Assembly: GCA_025175895.1 (NCBI GenBank)
Contig: CM045988.1
Span: 8,833,647 to 8,897,646 of the forward strand
Origin: Wurfbainia villosa
Taxonomy: Eukaryota > Streptophyta > Magnoliopsida > Zingiberales > Zingiberaceae
DNA length: 64,000 bases
Direction: 5' to 3'
Below are positions 1 to 9,736 of the stretch, piece after piece. The notes under the pieces are model-generated. The model searched no databases. It saw nothing but the letters and a program-made list of their open reading frames with translations, and was not told where the DNA came from. Position 1 is the stretch's first letter. Each line of letters begins with the position of its first letter. A program made the translations under genes and the position numbers.

Positions 1-1935
1 GATCTAGAAGCTTGCTTCAATCCATAAATGGACCGATTAAGCTTACATACAAGATGCTCTTTGCCTTTAGCAATGAATCCCTCTGGTTGCCGCATATAGA
101 TGTTCTCCTCAAGACTTCCATTAAGGAAAGCTGTCTTGACATCCATCTGCCAAATCTCATAATCCATATGAGCAGCTATAGATAAGAGAATCCGGATAGA
201 CTTAAGCATAGCTACCGGCGAAAAGGTCTCCTCATAATCGATGCCCTCTTTCTGAGTATACCCTTTCGCAACAAGCCTAGCTTTGAAGGTCTCAACCTTC
301 CCGTCTACTCCTCTCTTTCTCTTGTAGATCCACTTGCATCCAATGGTTTTTACACCATCGGGTGGCTCTACTAGCTCCCAGACCTGATTAGAATCCATAG
401 ATTCTATCTCTGAATTCATTGATCTTTGCCAAGATATCGCATCTCTATCTTGGATTGCCTCGTCATATGTCCAGGGATCAGGTTCATGTTCTCCAGGGAC
501 TAGGTCCGAAGACTCTCCCAAAAACATGAATCTATCGGGTTGTCTAACAACCCTCCCACTACGACGAGGTGCCTCCTGTGTATGCTCTGTGACACGTGGT
601 GCAGTGACTTGTGGTGTCTCCTCTTGTACCGGTGGTACTGAAGTCGGGAATTCCCCTGCCAACTCCTCAAGAATAATCCTACTCTTGGGCTTGTGGTTCA
701 TTACATAATCCTCCTCTAGAAATCTGGCGTTCATGCTAACGATCACCCTCTGATCTCTAGGATTATAAAACAAACCACCTTTCGTTCCTTTAGGGTAGCC
801 AACAAACATGCACACTTCTGTACGAGGTTCCAACTTACCAGCATCAGCCTTCAGCACATGTGCTGGACTCCCCCATATCCGAATATGTCTCAGACTAGGC
901 TTTCGCCCAGTCCACAATTCTACAGGGGTAGAAGGTACTGATTTAGATGGAACCAAGTTCAGAGTGTACATTGCCCTATCCAGTGCATACCCCCAGAACG
1001 AAACAGGTAACTCAGAATAACTCATCATCGATCTGACCATCTCCATAAGAGTCCTATTCCTTCGCTCCGCTACACCATTCTGCTGGGGTGTGCCAGGTGC
1101 AGACAATTGGGATTGAATCCCAGACTCTGATAAGTAACTCCTAAACTCTCCCAAGAGGTACTCGCCACCACGATCAGATTGTAGTGTCTTGATACTTTTA
1201 CCTTGACGGTTCTCCACATCAGCCTTGAATTCTTTGAACCTGTCAAAGCATTCAGACTTGCGGCGCATCAAGTAAATGTATCCATATCTTGAATAATCGT
1301 CTATAAAAGAGACGAAATATTCAAAATCACCTCTTGCCTGGATAGACATAGGACCGCACAAATCAGAATGAACCAATTCTAACACATCTTTGGCTCTATA
1401 CCCCTTGGCCTTGAAAGGCCTCTTGGTCATTTTACCTTCCAAGCAAGATTCGCAGGTTGGGAGATCCTCCACCACTAATGAACCCAAAGGTCCATCAGCT
1501 ATCAACCTTTGAATTCTGCTTAGGTTAATATGAACAAGCCTTAGATGCCAAAGATATGTCTGGTTCATTTGCGAAGGTTCTTTTCTCTTATTAGACTTAG
1601 AAGATGAGTTATTTACTTCTATATGCATCGTGGGAGTTTTCGGTTCAAGAGTATATAAATTGCCAACCAATGTACCAGAACAGATAATCTCCCTATTCCT
1701 TTTATAACCACTTTGTCATTGAAAAGAAGAATATCCATCCATAAACAATTTAGAAACTGAAATTAAATTCTTTCTAAAAGTAGGTACATAAAGACAATTT
1801 CTCAAAACCAAAACTTTATTCCTATCAAAAGATAAATAAACGCCTCCCACCGCAATAGCCGCCACCTTTGAAGCATTGCCCATGAAGACTGTAATCTCCT
1901 CGCCTAGTCGTCTGGTTTCGAACCCCGCAAAGTAT
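1..1935 (-). pseudogene. Element A pol: protease remnant, integrase, reverse transcriptase (partial)
   Basis: By my own minus-strand reading this is a single frame with visible copia pol motifs. It has a GAG-pre-integrase zinc region (LWHLRLVHIN, CESCLEGKM near 1430-1560), an integrase core (LVHSDLCGP, QSDRGGEY near 1175, PQQNGVAERRN near 1070), and reverse transcriptase (IYKRKRGVDG, DYEETFSPVAMLKS, WQMDVKTAFLNG near 145, SIYGLKQASR at the edge). I found one in-frame TGA at 1716-1718. At the protease active site around 1945 the expected aspartic motif is garbled by a small indel, although the following HVCNTLRG stretch survives. RT catalytic YVDD and RNase H lie beyond the left edge. The family looks Tork/Angela-like, related to C, D and F. 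Function would be cDNA synthesis and integration; this copy is probably inactive. Confidence 0.8.
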
Positions 1936-2002
1936 TGCAGACATGATCGTGGCTCATGTATCTACACACCGTGCAATCGTAGATAACACCGCTAAACATG
2001 TT

Positions 2003-2790
2003 TCAACAACTAAACAAGAAGATATACCTTTGTTCTTTCGAGGACATTCCGCCTTCCAATGTCCACCGCTGCAAGTGAAGCACTTGCCTTCGCTTCTTCA
2101 CTCCGCCGAGGTCCCATCGCCACCTTCTTCGCTCCACCTTGTTTCTTCTTCTTCTTACCTTCGGTTTAGAGGAAGAAACCTTCCGAGCGACCATGGCTTC
2201 GAGCACTCGACAAAAAGCCCTCTGCCTGGAGTTCGCCAAGCTCCGCCAACGAATACAACCTCTTGTTCATGTTGTAGTTGAGGCGAATCGCCAAAACTCC
2301 TAGGCAGAGATCGGAGAATGATATCGACCTGGGTTTCCCATCGATCTCACCCGAGGACTTCCATCTCATTAAGATGAGCCATCATCTTGAGAACATGATC
2401 CCTAACGGGTGTTCCCTCGATCATGGTGGTCGTCATCAAGTTTCTCATTGCCTCCTGCCTAGCCGCCCTACTCTGATGTCCGAAAAGTTCCTTGAGATTG
2501 AACATCATGTCATAAGCTATGGCTATGGCCTGATGCTGATGTTGCAGCACATTTGACATAGATGCCAAAATGTAACACCGCGCCATCTCATCTGCCTTAA
2601 CCCATTTCTTATAACGTTCTTTCTCCTTTTCATCAGAGTCATCGGAGGGCTTAGGAGGACAGACCTCGAAGAGTACAAATTTGTACTCCTCCGCAGTTAA
2701 GACAATATCCAAGTTTCTTTTCCAATCAATGTAGTTTGGTCCAGTAAGTTTGTTTTCTTTTAAAATCACAGCAAGTGGGTTGAAATCCAT
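2003..2790 (-). pseudogene. Element A gag, frameshifted
   Basis: Nucleocapsid/capsid gene of element A. The frame starts with an ATG at 2790-2788 and gives a copia-type capsid N-terminus (NKLTGPNYIDWKRNLDIVL, then the EGTPVRDHVLKMM region) up to a stop at 2347. Homologous gag sequence continues in two other frames: 2369-2166 (NMNKRLYSLAEL) and 2239-2003, a basic stretch followed by what looks like a zinc-knuckle region out of frame. At least two frameshifts are therefore needed. The same fold and order is seen in the better preserved gag of element D at 57273. Confidence 0.75.
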
Positions 2791-3828
2791 TTGAAAATCC
2801 TAAAAATCACAATGATCAAAATATTAGATTTCAAAAATTATTGATTCCTCAAAACAATAAAATCCCGAAATCAACCAACACCTCAAATCACCGAGAATAT
2901 CGCATGCCACGCTGTGTGGACGTATACGAATTCTACATTTGTAAGAGGAGGTTTTACTCATTAATTTTATTATCTTGTCAACCTTACTTTTTGACAAATA
3001 AAATTAATAGTTAGTTCCTCTTTGGCCCTACAAATAAAAGCAGTGACTCCGATGGGGAGGATACTTTTATTTGCATCTAAGTGTGCACCATTACACGATA
3101 CCAAGGGAATTATTTCGGATTATGTGCCTTACCGCTGTGGAAGTACACATGCTCCTAGATAATTTCCTATAACCATTATTTCACCTAGTGATCCGCAAAC
3201 AAACCCATCCGCAGGGAGGAAGGCACTCAGAGCCAACACACAAGTTTGTTGCATCACACGTCAAATTGTAATGGAGGCCGCGGGAATTAATTAAAATGTC
3301 CCTCTCCCACTTAGTTAATTGAAAATGAGAAATTTTAAAACATACACAACATGCATATAAAACAAATAAGCAATAAATATGGAAAAAACAGAATTTTTCC
3401 AACTATTATGACATTGTCCTCTAATATGCATCCCGTCGTGTCGCCACCTCGTCCGCTCCATCTTTTCCCGTGCGCAAGTCACCAAAGAGATCCGAGCCGA
3501 GATAATTTAATTTACATCCATCGATCCTATACTCCACGAAGGAGTGTACAAATAATCTAGATCGAAAGTAAACTAAAATGAGCAGCTAAACAATGTCGTA
3601 TTTAATTACAAAAATTAAATACTAATCTAGCCTCGTCAACCCCGAGGATTCAAATAATAAATATTTATACACATCCATTCACATACACACACATGGCCAT
3701 AATAGTCGGATCTTATGCCTACAACCAAAGAGTTAAACTACGCATGTCCTACTATTATCCGGCACATATAATATATGAATAAGTGCATAAATATTAACCG
3801 AATCCTAAACACACAAAACCGAAAATCG
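2791..3828 (-). other. Element A gag leader with consecutive long hairpins
   Basis: Untranslated leader between primer site and gag; no coding signal. It holds at least four long inverted pairings in a row: 2960-2971 with 2997-3008 (12 bp, with inner TGTCAA/TTGACA), 3031-3040 with 3064-3073 (10 bp perfect), 3105-3113 with 3159-3167 (one bulge), and 3188-3204 with 3244-3257 (bulged). The rest (3300-3828) is AT-rich with no feature that I can name. Confidence 0.6.
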
Positions 3829-3829
3829 T

Positions 3830-3842
3830 GGCTCTGATACCA
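3830..3842 (-). other. Primer binding site, element A
   Basis: Minus-strand TGGTATCAGAGCC, complementary to the 3' end of plant initiator Met tRNA, two bases inside the LTR end at 3845. It fixes the orientation of the element and the inner LTR border. Confidence 0.9.
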
Positions 3843-4682
3843 ATTGTAGGTGGTTGCTACGGAGGCTCATTGGCTCCCATGTCCCCGGATTAAAATTTTC
3901 ACTAATGAAAGAATTAATCCGGATGGGATGAGCTTCCTTAGTACAACCATTTCATCGTCGTGCTAACAACTTGAGTGGTCGCTTGAACAAACTAGTTGTT
4001 CAAGCAACACAACTCTTCTAGTTGGTTAGCCGCGGAAGAGACGACGGACGGATCGCCGGTTTTTGTGTTTGTCTTCGGGGTCCATGATTATACAATATAT
4101 ATTCATACGCATACATGTATAATCAAAACATAAAAGAACATGCTCAGATCTATAAATAAAGTTAAAAAAAACTTTATACCTTACGATCTTCTACCGTATG
4201 TCCTATCCTTCTCGTGGACGACGTGTGGACGAAGATCCTCCACGAGTAGAAGCCTTCTAGATCGCGTTCTTCCCTTCCTTGTCCGCTGCGAACAAAGAGA
4301 AGAACCAACAAATACCTATCCTTTCTAGAACCGGCCACCAAATTAGGGAATTTAGTGCAACCCCCGGCCAAGGAGCAAGTGGATGAAGCGTCGGCCAACT
4401 TGAAGAGGGGTTGCCGCCGGCCACCAAGGAGAAAGGGAGGAGGAAGAGCACCGGCCACCAATGGAAGGAGAACCGCCGGCCAAGGAATAAGAGAGAGGCC
4501 TTGAGAATGGGCGCCGGCCAAGTCTAGATGGAAGAAGGGTGGGCGCCGGCAACTTCTTGGAGGAAGGAGGTTGCCGCCCAAAGAAAAACCCTTGCTCCCA
4601 AACCCTAGCCGCCCACTTGTGGAAGAGCCAAACCCTAATTCTCTATCTCAATCATTCTAATGCCGCCCAAGCCTAAGCCCCC

Positions 4683-4690
4683 TATTTATA
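4683..4690 (-). promoter_or_regulatory. Probable TATA box of the A LTR
   Basis: TATAAATA on the minus strand, at the transition between the tandem-repeat stretch and a GC-rich transcribed part, the expected place for the U3/R border. Confidence 0.45.
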
Positions 4691-4717
4691 GAATTGGGCT
4701 TAAGTCTCCTTTAATCT

Positions 4718-4925
4718 CCACCGTCGGATCTAGGGATTTAATCTCCACCGTCGGATCTAGGGTTTTATCCCAACCGTCGGATCTAGGGTTTCATCCCAAC
4801 CGTCGGATCTAGGATTTTATCCCAACCGTCGGATCTAGGGTTTCATCCCAACCGTCGATTCTAGGGATTCATCCTAACCATCGGATCTAGGGATTTAATC
4901 CCAACCGTTGGTTCTAGGTTTTGTT
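4718..4925 (+). repeat. Tandem ~26 bp repeat in A LTR U3
   Basis: About eight imperfect copies of a unit containing AACCGTCGGATCTAGG separated by TTT(C/T)ATCCC. The same unit recurs at 30550-30660 in the solo LTR with fewer copies, so copy number varies within the family. Confidence 0.85.
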
Positions 4926-5854
4926 TTACATTCTTAGATCTAGACTTCACAAGGATTATATTAGGCTACAATAGGGACCATAAGGAGGAGTTGGATCTTG
5001 GCCACCCGATGGATCGGAACCACATAAACTTGATCCATCAATGATGTTCCATTCCACTAGAGGATCATCATTGAACTACCTCACCAACCCCCATAAATTA
5101 ATATGGGCTCCATATATTATTTGTACATTCATCTCCCCGTGTTTAAGATATCGAATGTCCATCAATTATTTGATTTACTGACCATCAATTAATTAACATC
5201 TAATTCCTCGAGTAGTACCACTCAACCTTATCATCATGTTGACTAAGTCAACCAGCTGGGTTTACATGATGAACCTTATGAGCTCCTCAAGGGGACATCA
5301 TCAACCTAATATATAGGACATGGTTTCCTCCTATAATCAACGGCACACCATGTAAATAATATCATTTCTCAACTTACCGGGCATATTGATTTAATCCATC
5401 TAAATCTCACCCTGTGGTAAATCAAAGAAATAAATACTAAGTACATATGCCCATTATTATATCGGGATTAAGAGCATGTACAACATAATATCCGAGGTCC
5501 GATTCAATTATGTAGTCAGTACTAAATTGAATCACCTCTATGTCGGTCCTGCTCAATACACCTAAGTGTACTAGTGTAACTTTATGTTCAAGACAAAACA
5601 ATACCAAGATACACTACAACCATGTCAATGGTTTGTCCAAAACCATCTTGGCTATGAGCCTCTACTTATATTTTACAAGGGACTGATAACATGATCTTCT
5701 GTGCCACACCAAGCACCATGTTATCTACAATGTAAAATATTAGACAATATGCACACATATAAATATATAAAGTGCAAACAATGATCATGTGATTCTTATT
5801 CCAAAATAAAATGTTCATACAAAAATAGCTAGGCTTTCAGTATACATTCCAACA

Positions 5855-7102
5855 AAAACGCATGGCCATGCTCGAATGAGTCAATATGAGATATTGAGCT
5901 CATTTGTTTGAGTTAGTTTACTCAGGGATCAAGAAACACATAGATTGATCGAGGATGACACGATCTATGCCTCATTAGTCAATCTGATATCAAGGATAGA
6001 AGGACACGGTCATACATTATAGTAGTCACGGAAAGGTTAGTCGGATCTTGACTTAATTCGTAACTTGGGTAGCAATGATGTATTGCTAGATGCCACTCAT
6101 TGCTTGTGTATCTAAAAGAGTTTAGATCCACTGCCAACGTTATGAGTGTTGGTGGGTCACACACAAAGAGCATGATGATTAGAAGAATTAGTGCATTCTA
6201 GTTTGACTAGAATAATTTGGGAATAAGCTTAAGTACAAAATGGTTTTTGGACTTTAAGCTTAATGAGAATTTTAGCTTGTTGATTTAATGAGATTAATTC
6301 AATATGCTAAGCTTATTAATTTAATATGATTAAATAAATATGTTATCATGATAGCCTAAGCTTAATTGATTTAATAAGATTAATTCAATATGTTACCTTA
6401 TTGATTTAATGAGATTAATTCAATATGATAACATAAGCTTATTGAATTAATAAGATTAATTCAACATGCATGAATTCCACATAAGCATGCCACCTAAGCA
6501 TGCCACCTAAGCTTGATGAGGTGGAAGGAGACAAAGGATTTTGACCTTTGGAATTTCTCTACATGTGGCCGGCCAAACAAGGAGTTCAATGCAATTGATT
6601 GCATTGAATGTGATAGGAGGTGAAAGATTTTTTCAATCCTATAAAACACTCCATGGGGTGGCCGGCCAAGGTGGTGGAAGCTTGAGGCTTGGAGAGAGCT
6701 TGGTGGTGAGAGGCTTTGGTTGTGTGGCTTTTGTGAGTGTAGGCTAGCAAGAAGAGTGGTCTTCTTCTTCCTTTCTCTTTTTCCCTACCTTCCTCTCCTT
6801 TAGGGACTTCTCTAGCAAGAAGTAAAGGAGAGCTCTTCTAGTTTCTTTTGTGAGACAAGAGCTTGCTCGTGTGGATACATATAGAGGCACGAACATTTGA
6901 ACGTGCTAAAAGATCCAACAAACCCAAGGAGAAGCGGGATTAAAAAGGGCACGCAACAAAGGTAATATTCTCCTATAAGATAAGTTTTTTTTTCTTTTAG
7001 AGAAATTTATTTTTTTTGTACGAGGTTTTCTTTCGCAAGGATCACTTGGAAGGGATCCTATTTTTCCATTGCGCATATGCTATTTTGCATAAAAATCCCA
7101 CA
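5855..7102 (+). repeat. 5' LTR of element F, truncated by insertion of A
   Basis: Near-identical along its length to 18372-19638 of the 3' LTR. The ~640 bp present at 17731-18371 are missing here because A lies at the junction. A TATA box (TATAAAA, 6640-6646) is followed by a purine/pyrimidine-rich transcribed part containing GGCCGGCC sites. The stretch 6230-6480 is a set of imperfect AT-rich repeats built on GATTTAATNAGATTAATTCA. Confidence 0.85.
6640..6646 (+). promoter_or_regulatory. Probable TATA box of the F 5' LTR
   Basis: CCTATAAAACAC, kept in the 3' LTR at 19172-19178. Confidence 0.5.
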
Positions 7103-7104
7103 AA

Positions 7105-7117
7105 GGGTATCGAGCCA
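7105..7117 (+). other. Degraded primer binding site, element F
   Basis: GGGTATCGAGCCACTTG lies just inside the LTR end. It resembles TGGTATCAGAGCCACTTG with a first-base change and a one-base loss, so initiator-Met priming is probable but impaired. Confidence 0.6.
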
Positions 7118-8326
7118 CTTGAAGATCGTATAAAAAAATAGGTTTTCTATTTTATATATGATATAGAAGTAGGATAAATTTTATTATGAGTTGATAATTG
7201 CATTAGCAATTTTTCAAACATAATAAAATATCCGATGTCTTTTAAAAGTTAAAATTGACATGGTGCATGGTTATGGCCTAGTCCCAAAAAGTTTGTGAAT
7301 GTGTGTGTTATAATTCTTAATACGACCTGCGTGTCGTGCCTTTCTCCTAAAATTCTTGTTGTAAAAATTAGTTTTAGACTCGAATGTAACTCGAGTATTT
7401 CTCCTTTTGTAATATACAAAATAAAGATGGAGGGTCTATTGGAAGATGACGTTACAAGGAGGAAGTCAACAACACAAGACAACCAAAAGGAAGCACTTGG
7501 GAGAAGATGCTATCCCTAGGTTGACCAATCAATCTTTTCATTGGCTTGAGAAGATTGTAGAATAAGGGCCATAACCATGACACGCTTAGTTTAATATGTA
7601 TGTGATGCATGTTAATTTAGCTTATATGTGATATATGCTAATATGTATGTGATGCATGTTTAAGTTTATTTCTTAATAAGTCAAAAACGATATGCCTACC
7701 AAAGTTCGGTACTCACTACTTCCTCGATCATTTGTTGTTGGGTTTGCCAAAGCAAAGCAATGCATTTTATCTTGGAAGAGTGCGAGTGGACAATCGTGAT
7801 GTCCCGCTATCAAACTTGGTTAAGACTTAATTAAGTTTTTCTTAATTAATTAAGAAAGTAGAGGCATATATTAGCTTTGAACATAAGTTTTAAAAATTAG
7901 TTTTTGTGTGATTTTCGAACATCAGCTTTGTCTTAGAAAGTGATCGTTGCTCCGATATCAAAGAAGGCCTCTGTGCCTCGCCACTACCGAAGCCGTTTAG
8001 GAATAAGCACTAAACTAATCTAAACTTAACCAAAGCTATTAAAGAGTTATATCAGATGTAATTGGCAAAAGATTGCCTACCTAATCATACTACGTCTTGG
8101 GCGATTAGCCAAAGCTAACTCAAGACGAAGTATGATGTGGATCTTTATCCCATATAAATTTATAGCTAAATAGAAGCTAATGATGTAAGAAAAATGTGTT
8201 TGCCTACATCAATGATTAGCTCATATCAAAGCTATAAGAATTTAGTGGGAGCCTCATTTAATTAAAGGCCTAATTAAATGACTTAGGTATGATACTTAAT
8301 TTTGCATTTTAATGTTGTAGATCACC
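7118..8326 (+). other. Element F gag leader with hairpin series
   Basis: Non-coding leader, homologous to D's leader. Hairpins: GGCAA/TTGCC (8064-8068, 8073-8077); a 16-base arm pair 8084-8099 with 8121-8136 (one mismatch) around TTAGC-CAAA-GCTAA; GCTAAT+GATGTA (8176-8187) with TACATC (8205-8210) and ATTAGC (8215-8220); and TCATTTAATTA/TAATTAAATGA (8254-8264, 8271-8281) around AAGGCC, 45 bases before the gag ATG. Confidence 0.65.
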
Positions 8327-8515
8327 ATGTCATCTAACACGACACACCCCCTCAACTTGCGATATGTCCTTGAGAAAGACAAGCTCAATGGAGCTAACTT
8401 TCTAGACTGGTATAGGAACTTGAGGATTATCCTCAAGCAAGAACGTAAATTGTATGTCCTAGAGCAGTCTATCCTTGAAACACCCGCCCCCTACGGCCAC
8501 TCGTGCTGAAAAGGA
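8327..8515 (+). pseudogene. Element F gag, 5' part
   Basis: Begins with an ATG and reads a copia gag N-terminus (LEKDKLNGANFLDWYRNLRI, then LKQERKLYVLEQ) that closely matches D's gag at 57273. One base is gained near 8490 in a run of C, sending the frame to a stop at 8507-8509. Reading the other frame gives ATRAEKD directly up to the E insertion, and the next residues are found at 13940 after E. Two independent lesions therefore break this gene: an indel and the insertion. Confidence 0.85.
8511..8515 (+). repeat. Target site duplication of E, left copy (AAGGA)
   Basis: AAGGA directly precedes the left LTR; the right copy is at 13935-13939. Removing E and one copy restores the alignment with D gag. 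Confidence 0.92.
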
Positions 8516-9672
8516 TGTTAGGGCAATCTCTTGCCGTAATATGGTTTTGATGGTGTGGCAAAGGGTTTAAGTTAGTGTGTTATGTTTATTTGATATGTGC
8601 GTTGAAGTCGTGCAGGACTTAGTAATTCGCACATGGAGCCGTGGCGAGTTTCACATCTCATGACTCGTGCCTTGAGTCGGTGAAGGATAGCTTTGCGGAA
8701 GCCGTGCGCTTGGAGCATCCGAGGGACCGCCGGACGAGAAGCTTGGAGTGAAGCCGAGTAGACTTCGAGGCAAGAGACGCGAAGGAGCATTCGCAGCCGT
8801 CGCTGATCTTTGCCAGGGGCGTGGCCGAGAAGCGAAGAGAACTTCAAGGCGAGGACTCAGAAATGAGTGGCGATTGTAACCCGGGAAGGGTAGTCTTAGG
8901 TGAAACTTGGCCATTTGGCCAAGTGTGGATGGTTTTCGACACGATCGACCGCCATGGAATGGCGATCGCTTCCGAGTCGAGTGTAGCTCGACCGTATTGG
9001 ACGATCGGTGTGGCGGCGTTAGCATCGTTAGCGATCATTGCCCGACTAACGATCGGCGGCCGATCAGTCAATAGGGTTTTGGCCAGTCTCGTGGCCAGGC
9101 GTCGACTACGGGCCGCAATGATCGGGGTGAGGTCTAGCGATGATCGCAAGAGTTCCGATTGGACAACAGCGGTCGGCATCCGGCGTGTTCGGAGGCCATT
9201 GTAGTAATGGCATCGCCATGCGGCCGATCGATGGCGGCCAACGGGAAGAAGTTAGCTCTCTCTATAAAAAGAGAGGGTGTGAGCCTTTGAGAGGCTAATG
9301 CTTAAGTTCCAAACAATCTTCCTAGTGCCCCACAAGCTCTAAACTCTTCTTACTCGCTTTTACTCCATTCTATTTGTAAGAAGAGTGATCTTGGTTGTAA
9401 AGGTTACCTCCACCTAGCTTTGTGCAAAGGAGAGACCGATAGTGATTGGTTTTGGCGGAGTGATTCACCGTGGACGAATCGGACCGTGGATTAGCGGCGT
9501 AGCCGTGAACCACGTTATATCTTGGTGTTTGTATTGCTTGTTTCTATTTTGCTTGTCTTTATTTATATTTGTATATTCCGCTTGCGCTAACGTTTTGTAG
9601 ACAAGCAAAATACCGCCATCCAAACGAAAAGGGCTATTCACCCCCCTCTAGTCGGCCATCCGATTTCTCACA
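8516..9672 (+). repeat. Left (5') LTR of E
   Basis: 1157 bp, TG...CA. Outer ends are almost identical to 12824-13934; the GC-rich middle (about 8750-9240) differs by many small indels. TATA box TATAAAAA at 9263-9270 lies inside the small palindrome CTCTCTATAAAAAGAGAG. Confidence 0.92.
9263..9270 (+). promoter_or_regulatory. TATA box of the E 5' LTR
   Basis: TATAAAAA, retained at 13525-13532 in the 3' LTR within otherwise diverged flanks. Confidence 0.6.
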
Positions 9673-9674
9673 AG

Positions 9675-9687
9675 TGGTATCAGAGCC
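9675..9687 (+). other. Primer binding site, element E
   Basis: TGGTATCAGAGCC two bases after the LTR end at 9672; initiator Met tRNA type. Confidence 0.92.
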
Positions 9688-9736
9688 GAGGTTGCTTGTC
9701 ACCGGACTAACCGCCGCAACAAGCCCTACATCAAAA

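Larger units (their letters stand above)
1..5854 (-). mobile_element. Copia element A, 5' portion (left end outside window)
   Basis: Ty1/copia retrotransposon read on the minus strand. From right to left it shows a 5' LTR (3845-5854), an initiator-Met primer site, a hairpin-rich leader, a broken gag and an open pol that leaves the window inside reverse transcriptase. Its LTR directly abuts an F-type LTR at 5855, where F's 3' LTR has matching sequence inside at about 18372, so A inserted into F's 5' LTR. The 3' LTR of A and the first ~640 bp of F's LTR should lie left of the window. Confidence 0.85.
3845..5854 (-). repeat. 5' LTR of element A
   Basis: On the minus strand it begins TGTTGGAATGTATACTG and ends CACCTACA, i.e. 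canonical TG...CA, with the primer site adjoining. About 2.0 kb. Most of it aligns with the solo LTR at 29270-31588. It carries a probable TATA box (TATAAATA on the minus strand, 4683-4690) and a short tandem repeat just upstream of that TATA box in the direction of transcription. Confidence 0.88.

Noticed and set aside
4174..4581. A 135-codon minus-strand frame in the A LTR and a similar one at 29635-30045 in the solo LTR
   Set aside because: The two share their ends because the LTRs are homologous, but the middle is not conserved; probably transcribed leader sequence. A short peptide at the shared end cannot be excluded.
8651..9204. Frames of 111-127 codons on both strands in the E LTR
   Set aside because: They fall in the GC-rich LTR block, are not kept in the right LTR, and have no recognisable domain.
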